The notes beneath the pieces are model-generated. The model was given only the letters and a program-made list of their open reading frames with translations. It was not told the origin of the DNA and searched no databases. Made by a program: the position numbers and the translations under genes. From Lepraria neglecta (taxonomy: Eukaryota; Ascomycota; Lecanoromycetes; Lecanorales; Stereocaulaceae), in assembly GCA_033220425.1 (NCBI GenBank), contig CM065650.1:2728001-2792000 (forward strand): a DNA stretch of 64,000 nt. The letters run 5' to 3'. Of this stretch, positions 45,297 through 56,449 are shown piece by piece (the first letter of the stretch is position 1; the number at the start of each line of letters is the position of its first letter).

Positions 45297-46806
45297 ATGG
45301 CAGAGCCACCCATAGGTATGTTTTAGAGGTCCATGGACGTCCTTGACCATACTGACATCCATCAGTCCTCGATGGAGGGACAGGGTTCCTCAAAGTGGGA
45401 TATGCCGCCCAGGTAAGCTAACACCTTCGTGGGCATGGGGATGCTGGACGGGTTGGAAATGGGCTGACTGTGATGCTGCAATGTACAGAACTTTCCAGAG
45501 TATTCATACCCTTCCATCGTTGGTCGACCTATTCTGCGATCAGAAGAACGAAATGGGGACATTGTGGTCAAGGATATTATGTGTGGGGATGAGGCTGCTG
45601 CCGCGAGATCGATGCTACAGATAACCTACCCGGTATGGCTACGGGAGAAAACAGTTCTGGAAGCTATGAAGGAGTAATACTGACTACAGGTATGGGTAGA
45701 TGGAGAACGGCATTGTAAAGAGGTGGGATGACATGGAACATCTATGGAATTACACGTTTCAAGAGAAGATGAAGATAGACACTACTGGCCGGAAGATTCT
45801 CTTGACTGAACCACCATTGAATCCTTTGAAAAACCGAGAACAGATGTGCGATGTCATGTTCGAGAAGTACGGCTTTGGTGGAGTCTATGTGGCTATACAA
45901 GCAGTGCTGGCACTTTACGCTCAAGGTACTTAGGCTTCAGGGGCGTTATGAACCAACACTAAATGAGATTTAGGTCTCAGTAGCGGCGTGGTAGTCGACT
46001 CCGGCGACGGCGTAACGCACATTGTCCCAGTCTATGAATCCACAGTCCTCAACCACCTCACCCGACGACTAGACGTAGCTGGTCGAGACGTCACACGAAA
46101 CCTCATTGCCCTCCTCCTTCGCCGAGGATACGCCCTCAACCGAACAGCGGACTTCGAGACTGTCCGGCAAATCAAAGAGAAGCTCTGCTACGTATCTTAC
46201 GACTTAGAGCTCGACCAGAAGCTAAGCGAGGACACAACTGTCTTGGTGGAATCATACACGCTACCAGACGGACGGGTAATAAGAGTAGGGAGCGAGCGAT
46301 TCGAAGCACCCGAGTGTCTATTTCAGCCACATTTGGTGGATGTCGAGCAGCCCGGCATTGCGGAGTTCCTTTTCAATACGATACAGTCGGCGGATGTCGA
46401 TATACGGACTAGCTTATACAAGGCTATCGTGCTTAGTGGTGGGAGTAGTATGTACCCAGGGTTACCATCTAGGATGGAGAAGGAGATTAAGCAGCTATGG
46501 TTGACGAAGGTGCTGGCCGGAAATCCAGAAAGACTAAATGTGAGCTCTTAGAAAGCAACTCCGCCGTTGTGATACTGACATCCCTTCCAGAAATTCAAAG
46601 TCAGGATCGAAGATCCGCCGCGGCGAAGGCATATGGTCTTCTTGGGTGGAGCTGTGCTTGCTAACATTGTAAGTCTGACCTTAACATTGATTAGATATCT
46701 TGCGCTAACAGTCGCACAGATGTCCGACAAAGAGAACATGTGGATCTCGAAACAAGAGTGGGAAGAGCAAGGACCAAGGGTATTAGAAAAGCTTGGGCCC
46801 AGGTAG
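45297..46806 (+). CDS. ARP2: Actin-related protein 2 (Arp2/3 complex)
   Basis: Nucleating subunit of the Arp2/3 complex, which makes branched actin at endocytic patches. Seven exons: 45297-45315, 45366-45412, 45489-45632, 45700-45925, 45974-46539, 46591-46668 and 46720-46806 (388 aa, the family length). The first exon codes only six residues (MAEPPI). Visible actin-fold elements: [14 protein letters not shown] (phosphate 1), [37 protein letters not shown] (phosphate 2), [20 protein letters not shown] (adenosine loop) and a terminal [21 protein letters not shown]. Intron 45633-45699 contains an alternative CAG upstream of its AG. Confidence 0.95.
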
Positions 46807-46950
46807 TTCAACCGGCTCAAATGCTATGGCTCGCCAATAAGCAGGCCTTTTGTACGAAACTTTACCCAAAAATTCAAACGAGCTACGAAATCCATTTTTA
46901 AGGCTACAGCTCTCAGTTCCAGTATGCTAATCATACATAATCCATCCAAC

Positions 46951-47825
46951 ATGCCCATAAAAATCTTAATCATAAACCCCAATACCAGCCAATCAATGAC
47001 CGACGGCCTCCGCTCTCCTGTAATAAATCTAGGCTACGACAACGTAACTTCCCTCCCGCAAAATCTCCCACCTGCAATAATGTACATCCCTCTAACCAGC
47101 GAATCAAGACCGAGTACGGCTACCTCACAGCGCCCTCCGGCGTCTCCTCCATAAACAATGAAGATGATGCCGCTATATCCGCTGACGCATGCCTCCCCTC
47201 TATCCTAGAACGACGCTATCTCGAATTCTATGACGCCTTTCTCGTCGCTTGTTATAGCCCACATCCCTTGTAAGACCCTCACCCCCCGAAATCCTCAATT
47301 GGACTCCAACTCGTGAGAAGTTGCTAATTAGAGAACTCCCACAGAGTTCCCCTCCTAAAGGCACACACCTCGAAGCCCGTCCTCGGTATCTTCGAAGCCT
47401 CCATTCACAGCGCGCTCCAGCTCCTCGGTCAAGATGGGAAAAAAGAGAGATTTGGCATAGTCAGCACAGGCCCCCAATGGAAGAAGATATTGGGGGACGC
47501 TATTACGGGTGATGTACTCGGCCAGCAGAAATCAGACATCTGCTACGCAGGGACGGAAACATGCGATCTCAACGCAGGGGATTTGCACGGGCCGGGGCAT
47601 GAGGAGAGGGAGGTGGAAGGCGCCGTCAAAACAGCAACTCAACGCCTTATCAACGCGGCCAAAGAGGATGGGAAAGGGGAAGTTGGGGTTGTGATATTAG
47701 GCTGTGCAGGGATGGTGGGGATGGATGATTGGGTGAAAGAGGTCGTGCCGCACCATGTGAGGGTTGTGGATGGGGTTGTGGCGGGGGTCGGGGTGTTGCA
47801 GGGGCTTGTGAGATGTGGTTTCTAG
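46951..47825 (+). CDS. Asp/Glu/hydantoin racemase family protein (Dcg1-like)
   Basis: Member of the racemase family that uses two cysteines as acid and base; yeast Dcg1 and bacterial hydantoin racemases are relatives. Exons 46951-47043, 47100-47269 and 47345-47825 give 247 aa. The start is MPIKILIINPNTSQSMTDGL, the family hallmark; catalytic Cys sites are FLVACYSPHPL and VVILGCAGMV; the end is VVDGVVAGVGVLQGLV. The first intron (GTAACT...CCAG) is less certain than the second. The gene starts 144 bp downstream of the ARP2 stop in the same direction. The true substrate is unknown. Confidence 0.85.
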
Positions 47826-48574
47826 GGTAGGGGAGGGGAGAGTGGGTGTATATGGTGGAAATTGGGGAGGGAGTGTACTGTGTACCAAGCGTTGGGATGA
47901 GTTGGGTTGGGACAGTTTCACTGGAAGTACTCTTTTTGTGGGTCAATCAACAGCAATTTGGTCAATTATGAGACGATTTGAGTCCGCCCGAGGGTCCACT
48001 ACGGTATTTTGAAGGTCACAGCGCCACGTTGGCGGTCAGGTTTACGCGCTTTTGTTGTCATTATACTGATGTTCCAAAGGGGGTTGAACCGACATTGTGA
48101 GCAATTTGTGCTCCACACAGGCATAAAAAGGTAATATCGAGACTTCATCAAACCTCTGTTTACAGCCAAAATCCATTTCCTTAACCGCAAGTTCTGTCGA
48201 AACCTTTCGTCATGAGTTTCGAACAGCGAGTTTGTGGCCCCCCCGCCCCGGGGGTTGTGATGTGAGTGGATAGTGGGGAAGTGAGCAAGAGATGATTGCA
48301 AATGCTGAGCCACGCGTTCTACACTAGGGTAGAAGGAGCTTTGCAGCTAGCGAGGTGGAGTGAGAGGGGAGTTGGTGGGGAAGGAGTTGAGTGGTGAAGA
48401 AAGCAGACGAGCTCCTGCAAACAAGCCAATGAGATGACTGTCGTGCTCTAAACATAAACACACTGATAGCCGCCAGGTAAGGCTGCAGAACAATGGCCTG
48501 TTCGAGGTGCTCGCGGGACAGTGATGATGACCTCCCCTACAAATTTTGAAGGTGGGGACACGCGGAAAGTGAAC
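47826..48574. other. Convergent intergenic region, no gene seen
   Basis: Follows the racemase and precedes the stop of the minus-strand small gene. Frames such as 47999-48313 minus show no motifs. Confidence 0.4.
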
Positions 48575-48943
48575 TTACTTCTTAGCTGCAGCCCATTCCT
48601 CAGCCGGCTTTTTCACCAACACTACGTTTTCGTACTCCTTTCGGGTCAAGGCGGCCTCGCTGATCATCTTAAGACGTACGTGATGCTTGGTAGGAGGGAT
48701 ATCATGGAACCATGCGACGGCAATGAACCTATATTCAGCGTCGTAGTCGGTAGATTTTGCGTCTTCATTGTTAGCAGACTTGGATTCGCCGCTGTGAACA
48801 TCCTTGAATTTGTGCTCGCCCTTGATGTAGCCGACCACCTCACCTTCGGTGACGTTACGCATGTGCGTGGCTTGCATAGCTGTCATGTTCCCGATCAGAA
48901 CGCGTCTGGCGATGGGCAACGAAGACATGCGAGTGGTTTGCAA
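48575..48943 (-). CDS. Small protein of unknown function
   Basis: An uninterrupted 122-codon frame starting MQTTRMSSLPIARR; a second ATG six codons in (MSSLPIARRVLIGNM) may be the real start. The product is compact, with THMRNVTEGEVVGYIKG, DAEYRFIAVAWFHDIPP, VRLKMISEAALTRKEYEN and a basic C-terminal PAEEWAAAKK. It lacks a membrane helix. Its protein-like composition and even codon use argue that it is a real gene. I do not recognise the family. Intronless as read. Confidence 0.6.
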   Translation of the reverse strand: MQTTRMSSLPIARRVLIGNMTAMQATHMRNVTEGEVVGYIKGEHKFKDVHSGESKSANNEDAKSTDYDAEYRFIAVAWFHDIPPTKHHVRLKMISEAALTRKEYENVVLVKKPAEEWAAAKK

Positions 48944-49367
48944 AGATATGTAGAGAGTGTTTTGGGGTTGGGTGCAAAGAAGTGCAGACCTCCGCGGTTG
49001 TAGATATGGTCGGCGGGTGAGGAGGTCAGAAACAAAAACAAAAACAAATGGACGTGAGTGTGGGTGAAAAGTCTGCTAACAGCATGTCGGCGGTCATCAT
49101 CGCAGCATGATGCTGACCTTGGATGGTGGGGATTCTAGATAGGTGGTGATAACGAAGTAGGATCAACTTTCATCTCATGATCGGACGGCAAGGGCATTAG
49201 GTCATTGACCCAAAATTAAAGATGAGTCTCCGCCATATCTCGGATGTGGTAGATAGATTCAAAAAGCCGTTAATGTGTAGTTTATAGGTCACTAATGTCG
49301 TCACAGAAGGTCAATAGCATGTTCGAAGAGTCTTGAAGTATTTACGAAATTCTGGTAAACTTTACCA
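48944..49367. other. Intergenic region
   Basis: Promoter side of the small unknown gene and 3' side of the aldo/keto reductase. No gene seen. Confidence 0.45.
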
Positions 49368-50511
49368 TTATGACTTGGGCTTGAACAACGCTTTTTGAGT
49401 GTCGTACGTGTACTTCAGGTCCAGATGCCAGTAGTTTGCCGTTGTCGGCTTGGTGATCAGCCATGCCTCATCCAATGCCTTGATCACGTCGTCAGGCAGC
49501 GGCCCCTTCTCTAAGTCTTTTAGATTACTCTCAAGCTGCCCAAGACTGCTGACGCCGATGATTACCCCGTCCCGACCTCCATTCTGCATCTTCAATGCCG
49601 AATGGTGTGTGCACCAGCGAAGAGCTATCTCTAGCATGGTTAGATTGTGCTTTTGAGCGACAGGCTCGATGACGCGGAGAGCGTCAAAAGTAGCATCTTT
49701 GAAATACCGTTTTCGGTACATTACCCCTAAGTTGGCCTGGTCGCTGTAACGGCCCTCTTGTGGGACTTCGTTGCTCTTGGTTTTGCCAGAGAACAAGCCA
49801 CCGGCTAAGGGATTGTAAACCACCACGTCAATGCCGTAACGGTGACAGGCTGGGATAAGCTCCTGCTCCAAAGATCGAGCTGCATCACCTTGTCAGCAGA
49901 GCTTCTGGCCTAAGCGGTGCCAGGCTACCATTGAGTGTTCCAGAAATCAATAGAGACTTTGTGGGATTGGACTCACTGATAGCATTATACATCCCCTGAT
50001 AAATAGTCGGCCTAACCCACCCCCTCTCCTTACACGTCACCACAACCTCCGCAACCTCAAAAGCCGTAAAATTGCTCAGCCCCAACTGCACAAACTTCCC
50101 CTCCTTATGCAACTTATTGCATTCCTCCAGCGTCTCCTCAAACGGCACGCTCCGATCCGCAGCATGCAAATAGAAGATATCCACACAATCCGTTTTCAAC
50201 TCCTTCAAACTCTTCTCCAAATCCTCCCGCAGAACCTCAGGCTTGTGCATCCCGGGATCTCTTGGATAGCATTTCGTAGCGAGCGTTAGCCCTCGCTCCT
50301 TCCAGTGAGCTTCTGCAGTGAAGGCTTCTTGTTTCCCTCCGATGTAAGTCCGCGCGGTGTCGACTTCGTTGTAGCCTTGTGATTGGAGGTAGTCGAGGCA
50401 TTTGTTGTAGTCGTCCAGAGAGGTAATGCGAGCGCCGGCAGATTCGTCGGGGCCGAATGTCATGAGGCCTAGGATCGCTCGAGGCTTGCCGGTGTCCATT
50501 GGGAGGAGCAT
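49368..50511 (-). CDS. Aldo/keto reductase, aflatoxin-aldehyde-reductase (AKR7-like) type
   Basis: Cytosolic NADPH-dependent carbonyl reductase. Exons 50511-49977 and 49879-49368, separated by a 97-nt intron, give 348 aa. Catalytic tetrad positions are visible: EVDTARTYIGG (Asp, Tyr), TLATKCYP (Lys) and DIFYLHAADR (His). Then come KFVQLGLSNFTAFEV, GMYNAITRSLEQELIPACHRYGI, VVYNPLAGGLFSGK and IIGVSSLGQLESNL (NADPH site). The GG after the tetrad Tyr and the Ala-Gly-Gly-Leu loop fit the AKR7 group, which reduce dialdehydes and small aldehydes. No secondary-metabolite genes flank it. Confidence 0.92.
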
Positions 50512-51092
50512 GGCTGGGGTTGTATGGTGAGTTGGTTAGGGGAGTGTCACTGTAGAAGAAGTGAAGTCGGAGATGGCCGAGACGCCACTGCCCTCCTAAA
50601 TCCGTCACCTTAACGCCGATCTTCACACTCTCTCCATAGTTGGTTGGCTGGACTCTTATATCATCCTGCAGGTACATACATCATCTCGCAGCCCTGGCAG
50701 GCCGCCCGATTCTGCCAATAATGCCAGACAGAATGGGAACAAGTTGTGGAAAGGTGCATGCTTGGCGTTCGTATCGAGACAACGCCGAGAGCGCATCCCT
50801 GTACGATACCCAGAATACCAAGCTTCACCGGGTTGATAAACTTGTTTCTTTGAAGTCAAGTATTGGCTGAATAAAACAACGACCTTGCACATTCATCAAT
50901 TAATTATCTTCATCGTCGTCAATCAGGTGAGAACTTTTGCTCTGAGTTGGTACGCGTCGTTAATCTCTTTCCAGCACTTCATCATACAACAACGAACCTC
51001 GACTACGGAGTACACGCAAGACAATCCACCTACCATCCCTCACCTGTCCACCACCTAAACCGGTATCCCATCTCAACTCGCACATAGCAACA
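50512..51092. other. Divergent promoter region
   Basis: Between the aldo/keto reductase (minus) and the small ORF at 51093 (plus). The 120 bp before 51093 is C/A-rich with CAACAACAACG- and CACC-type sequence, typical of a fungal 5' leader. Confidence 0.4.
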
Positions 51093-51218
51093 ATGCCATT
51101 CTTCTACTCCAAAAACTGGGGCGGCAAGCACGCCGGCGGGGGTGTCATAGTCGACAAGAACGGCGTCCGACGCGCTCCCTTCCGATTCAGGCTTGGGAAG
51201 TTCAATTGTTTCCGTTAA
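51093..51218 (+). CDS. Putative 41-aa basic glycine-rich small protein
   Basis: The frame reads MPFFYSKNWGGKHAGGGVIV then DKNGVRRAPFRFRLGKFNCFR and stops at TAA. Support: a C/A-rich leader and a favourable start context (AACAATGCC), GC3-biased codons typical of expressed genes here, and a low-complexity but ordered composition (aromatic start, GGxxxGGG centre, Arg-rich end). No signal peptide or membrane segment. I cannot name it; similar short basic proteins exist in fungal genomes but are rarely annotated. Confidence 0.45.
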   Translation: MPFFYSKNWGGKHAGGGVIVDKNGVRRAPFRFRLGKFNCFR

Positions 51219-51569
51219 GAGGTGGATGGCAAGGGGAAGGGGCGGAGGGAGAGATGCAGAGAATATGTTTGGGATTGAGCAGAGGTCGGGGAATCGAATG
51301 ATGGATCACACGGCTGGACTGAGAATGGATGTGACGGACGATTGGGTTTGGCTATGGCCTTGATGCCTTTGCTACAGCGGCGTGACTAAACTACGAATGG
51401 AAGACCTATTACAGGCCCAACTTGCAGGATGAATGCAATATCTCTATCATCGGGAATAGCTATAGTCGTTGGAGTCCAATTAATCCTAATGCGGAAAGTT
51501 CCCTCCTTTCCAACGCCGTCGCCATGCCTAGATCTATCCATTCCCAGAATCCTGATGCGGTATTCAGGT
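51219..51569. other. Intergenic region
   Basis: Between the small ORF and the stop of the EamA-type transporter. Likely 3' UTRs. Nothing else seen. Confidence 0.45.
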
Positions 51570-53300
51570 CTATTCATCGTCGCTAGTTTCTATGGGGTCC
51601 TCCTCTAATCTGTTGCCAAGTCAGTGAATGATCTTCGAGCAAAGCGCTGGGGAAGCATACCGTTTCCGTCTGTCCTCATTCATCTCTCTATACGTACTCC
51701 AACTCAACAGTAGAAACGCCCCAATAATAAGTAAACCTCCAACAATAGCGGCAGGAGCCAAAGGTTCGCCAGTACGCAGCCAGTCGACAATAGCTACGAG
51801 GAATATAGTGAGTAGTGCGGCGACCGAAGAAAGGACGGGCGAGGTGAGAGAGATAAGCACGAGGAAGGATCCAGAGAACGTTGCGTTCGCCAGCACCGAA
51901 ATCGCCAACATCCACGCAGCCTCACCCTGCGGCAGCTCAAATTCCTCGATGCCCCAAATATGCAATAGTGGCAGCGGGATCCACAGCACGAACAGCGTAA
52001 AACACCCAATCAAGCTCCCGAACGTCATAGCGAATATCATGCCTCGTTCCGGACTTGTCCCTTCCGGCGGACAGGCAAGTTTCTTGTAGAGCACCTCGTA
52101 CAACCCGTACAGCACGCTTCCAACACCAATCACAATATTCCCAAGCGACCTGTTTGATGCCTCATCGGGCTCTGAGCCCCCACCCACTGAACCGCCCGAT
52201 TTGCCTCCATGTTTCGTAGGCCCTGAATCTCCATAAGCGACGATGAGGACGCCTGCTATAGCCACTGCGACAGAAAAAATCTTGTCAAAGCGTAGCTTGT
52301 CGTGCAGAAGTGGTATGCTAAACGCGTAGGCGAAGAAAGCGGAGCAGTTGTAGATAGCCGTGAGGTCGCTTGCGGATGTCATGTCAACAGCTACGTACCA
52401 TGAACCGCCAGCCACAGTTAACGCCGTGGTTACGAAAGCGGTCATTTTGAGGATGTAGGGTACGGGCGAGGTGCTAGAGTCTCGGGGGGTGAGATGGACA
52501 TTTTGGGAGCGGACCATCTGCGCTGTGGTGCGGACGACGTAGACGTGGCGCCGCCAGAAGGCTTTCCATGGTGTTCGCCATTTCGAGAGTCTGAGTATGA
52601 GGAGTTGGGTGGGCCACAGTAGTGACCATGAGCCGTGGGTGAAGTATCTAAGCACAAGCAATATATTAGCAGGCAGCCTCACGAGAAGACAAACGGTCGA
52701 TTGTGAAACTCACAGCATAGCATAAGCCTTATTCCACTTGAGCTCATGCTGTATATAAACCGCCGTCTCGGTCTGGATAACAAAGCTAACCAGACTCAAT
52801 AGCAGAAAGAATGCCGCATAAGTATACTTCTTCCTCACCGCCGATGAACCCTCCATATCTGGACTGCGGCTCCGGAACGTAGATTTCCTCGCAGCGAAAG
52901 CAGGCCGCGCGTTGCCGTTCGGGGAATCATATGAAGGTCTGCCTCTTTCATCTTTCAATAAAGGAACGTGAGATTTGCCATCAGTAGGCGCCCGATGCAA
53001 GGGCGGACGACCATCCATTCCGCCCTCCTCCTCGTCGTAGTCCAAGTCAGCTGCGAGTTCGCCCCGATAAGCGTGATCGCCTGGTGATTTTAAGCCGACG
53101 CTATGTCTTGCAGAAGGCGGAGGCGAGACTCTGGCTTTGGCTAGGCCAGGTCTGGAGGGCGAGGTTCTCCGTGATGGCGGTCGGGAGTGTGGGCTTGAGT
53201 TTGTCGAAGGGGGGGTGTTGACATTGGGCGATGGCGTGCTGGAAGGATAATTGACCTCAAGAGCACCGAAGGAAGCCAATGACTTGTTGTCTTTTGACAT
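51570..53300 (-). CDS. EamA/DMT-superfamily membrane transporter
   Basis: Ten-helix drug/metabolite transporter, probably on vacuolar or endomembranes, similar in layout to SLC35F-like and yeast YML018C-type proteins. Exons 53300-52714, 52647-51661 and 51609-51570 give 537 aa. The first 155 residues are a Ser/Pro-rich disordered tail; then comes the first helix (YTYAAFFLLLSLVSFVIQ). EamA repeat signatures are ALTVAGGSWYVAVDMTSASD, AIYNCSAFFAYAFSIPLL, IFSVAVAIAGVLIVAYGD, and in the second half LYGLYEVLYKKL, SPVLSSVAALLTIFLVAIVD and IVGGLLIIGAFLLL. The tiny last exon (RLEEDPIETSDDE) ends in an acidic tail and replaces a shorter unspliced end. Substrate unknown. Confidence 0.88.
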
Positions 53301-53945
53301 ACATGCGGGTCACACACAGAGGAGCGCAATGGCTAAAAGTCGGTCTAGGGAATGACGGTGGACCTGTCTGGTGTAACGTGTTGTCCGCTCCGCACGAGAC
53401 TACGTCGGCTGCCTCGAATTTGATTCCTACACAGCGTAGGCTAAGGCAGTGCTGTTGAAACGCTTCAATAAACTGTCTAAAGACGAAAAGGTAGATATAC
53501 AAGGAAAACTTCTAGCAGACACATGTATTGGGACTCCTTGAATCTGTGGAGGAAACCCCCTGACCCCTGTTTGCTCTTGCTTTCTTCCGCTACTCTACAA
53601 TAATTACTACGCGCTTAGTCTCCTCAAGAATCGTTTCGAATATTTATATTGATATTGCCGTTGCGACTTTATTCTAGAGTATAGTCCATGTTCAAAGTCC
53701 TCTTCACCAAAGCCATCGACTTATTCCCACCACTGCTTGTTGCATCCATCTCTCCATCCTCAGCCGGCCAAATTCCTGTCAGCTTACTGATAAACGGAGT
53801 GTTCGTGCTCTCATTCGCCATTTGCAATGGCGGCGTAATAGTTTGTAGTGCTGACATAGGACTACGCTTTGAGACTCGTTCCCAAAGATCTCAGATTCTA
53901 AATCATTCGCCATATAATCCTTCGTACACATTAGTGGCCTTTCGA
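53301..53945. other. Intergenic region, no gene seen
   Basis: Promoter and leader of the transporter gene and the 3' UTR of SSN3. The plus-strand frame at 53688-54020 runs into SSN3 antisense and is not supported. Confidence 0.45.
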
Positions 53946-55377
53946 TCATTCCTTCATCCTCTTTGTAGGCCTTCCAGTAAGGCTATCATCCGGAAGTCCA
54001 CCCCTCTTAGTCCCAGGTAGACTGCTAGTCCGGATATCATTGTCTTCAGCACTGACTCTGCGATGCGGATATTGAGTAGTCATCCCCTCGAAACAATTTG
54101 CAGTCACCCTATCTCCATTTGCCGTAAAATACGGGTGTTGAAGTGCTTGCTCTGCTGTCAGCCTTTTCGCTGGGTCGTACTCGAGTAGCTTCGCCAGCAG
54201 ATCAAGGCCTTGCGCGCCAGGATTCGCAGATGGTGGAGAATCTGGATAGCCCGTACTTTTCAAGGTGTTCCAGTACCAAGATTCTAGCCCTGTGTTGCCC
54301 TGGCTTGCTTCTCGCACGGCCGAAGAGATCGATTGTAGTTGTGTGAACTCTGGTTGATGAACCAGACCGGGCCACTTCGCCTTCGTTGGCATACCCAAGA
54401 TCTCCACAATCTTCTGCATCTGGTTCTTCTGGAATGGTACCGTCTTCTTGCTATCCATCTTGGCCTCCTCGCCTTTGAAGATTGGTCGTAATGAGAGAAG
54501 CTCGGCGAATATACATCCCACAGCCCACAAGTCTATGGCAGGAGTGTAGTGCCTACTTCCAAGAAGAAGCTCTGGTGCACGGTACCATATTGTCACCACT
54601 ACCTTGTCGCCGCTAAACAAGTTGTGAAGAGGCTTGTAGAACAGTCGAGCTAGACCAAGATCGCCAATCCTGACCTCTCCTTTCGATGTCACCATGATGT
54701 TGGCTGGCTTCAGGTCTCTGTGGAGGACCCAATTAGTGTGCAAGTAAAGCAACCCGCTTAGTAGCTGGAAAAGGATAGACTTGATGGCAGACGCGGGGAT
54801 TGGATGACGAGTAGGCTGGATGTGATGCTGAATGATCTGTAACAAGTCGTGCTCCGCGTACTCGAACACCATGAAGATGCACTTGTCTTCTAGAATGATC
54901 TCGACAAGGTGGATCATGTTCGGATGCGATAGTTCGGAGCAGAGCGCCATCTCGCGGCATGCTGACTGGGATATGCCGGTGTATTGAATCATCTCGCCTT
55001 CCTTGTCTGGTTTGAACCTGTAGATAACACATTAATGAACGTGTTCCGTGATGGTAAATAGGATAATCGCACTTCTTAATAGCAAATTCCCCACTCTGCT
55101 CATTAACACCCACAGCCTTGTAAACCCGTCCATAAGTACCACTACTGATGAACCCAATGACTTTGTATCTGTCAAGAACCCGGACTTTACTCGTATAGCC
55201 ATTGTTTGGCGGGAGCTTTCTCGCATCCTGCGAGTCTGCAGGTAGAAGACCGTAAGCAAATGCATCAGACTGAGCAACATGTCCCTCCCTCACAGCTTGG
55301 ACCTCAGGAGGCAGATCATCTAGAGAAGTGACACCATGTTTTTCCAACAAGGCCAGATCTCTCTGCACCATTGCCAT
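53946..55377 (-). CDS. SSN3: Mediator cyclin-dependent kinase Ssn3/CDK8
   Basis: Catalytic subunit of the Mediator kinase module, partnered with cyclin C (Ssn8), phosphorylating RNA polymerase II CTD and transcription factors. Exons 55377-55073 and 55017-53946 give 458 aa. Kinase elements: [18 protein letters not shown] (glycine loop), EFAIKKFKPD (VAIK Lys, across the intron), [14 protein letters not shown] (alpha-C helix, which in Cdk8 contacts cyclin C), [23 protein letters not shown] (the DFG motif is DLG), and [19 protein letters not shown]. The C-terminus holds [13 protein letters not shown] and a basic tail PTKRMKE. The donor of the single intron is GTGCGA, weaker than usual, but the phase is right. 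Confidence 0.95.
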
Positions 55378-56449
55378 AATCGTGCTAACAACTGTGGGAA
55401 AGAAGGCAGTGTTGGGGGCTGATTTGGCTCAGACATGATAAAAGGATGCAAGATGTAGCTACAATTCTAGATACTGCTGTTCTTCTTCACGCAAGCTGGA
55501 GATCAAATAGGACGGGGACTTTCGATCGAAGAGTGAGGTGGAAGAGAGGTTTGCATACCGTCAAAAGCAGCTTGCACGCTCCTCTTCAGGCTCTGTGTTG
55601 CCTCCAATGCTCTTGCCGTTGCAGCAGATGAAGGGGGGTTCGGTCCGCTCATGGTCGTCACTGGCTGATGTCTATTTCAGGCAGTGTCACCAATTCTTTC
55701 TCGCGGAGGATATTAAACGCAAACTTTTAATCAGATAATTTCTGTTTTGATATTTCAAGTATTTCGGAGTAGATATCAATGTCTTCATTTCATTATCGGC
55801 GGCTGGTCGAAGAAGGTTCAGGAGGAGATAGACCCTGCAACGTACTAGAAACGTACTATTGGCCGCTCAACTATGGTATTGTGAATTAGATTGGAGAAGA
55901 TTTTGTATCAGAATTTACTGAGTTGTTCTGAGGAAGAAGAGATGGATTAACGAATGGGGACAAGGCGGACTCCTTTAGCGCCTGTAATTTTTGCCTCAGC
56001 CGTTTCATTCAACCCTCCACATCGAAGGTGACATTTTTGAAGCCAACCTGCAACATGAATGGTACCACTCGATCTGCCTCTGACAGTATCCTCGGTAACG
56101 ATAGAACGCAAGGTAAGAGCGTTTTATCGGACTAATGAAATCGGTAATTTAACCAGTCATGAATCAAAAACTACTTTTCTTTCCTTAGGTTCCTTGGAGT
56201 CTTTCGAACCCTATACATTTAGTATACACTAATTCATACAAGTTAAAAACACCCCCAGCCAACGAAGGCATAATTCTTGTAACTCAGCCTCAGCTAATGC
56301 ATGGGTTATAAACCGCCAACGCCATTCGCTTCATCAAATCCTTCCCACCCGGTTATCCAAAACGAAGACCTTTAACCCATATATCCAAAAAAAAGTCCAG
56401 GTGTGAAATCATCCTAAAGCTATTTTACAATGTCTTTCCTCCTCTTTAT
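55378..56449. other. 1.1-kb intergenic region, no gene seen
   Basis: SSN3 promoter and the IDO 3' side. Mostly AT-rich from 55740 on. Short plus-strand frames (55446-55738) have no motif. No tRNA or repeat recognised. Confidence 0.4.

Noticed and set aside
43485-50511. A secondary-metabolite cluster around the Old Yellow Enzyme, racemase and aldo/keto reductase
   Set aside because: No synthase backbone gene (PKS, NRPS, terpene cyclase) or pathway regulator is present and housekeeping ARP2 lies between them.
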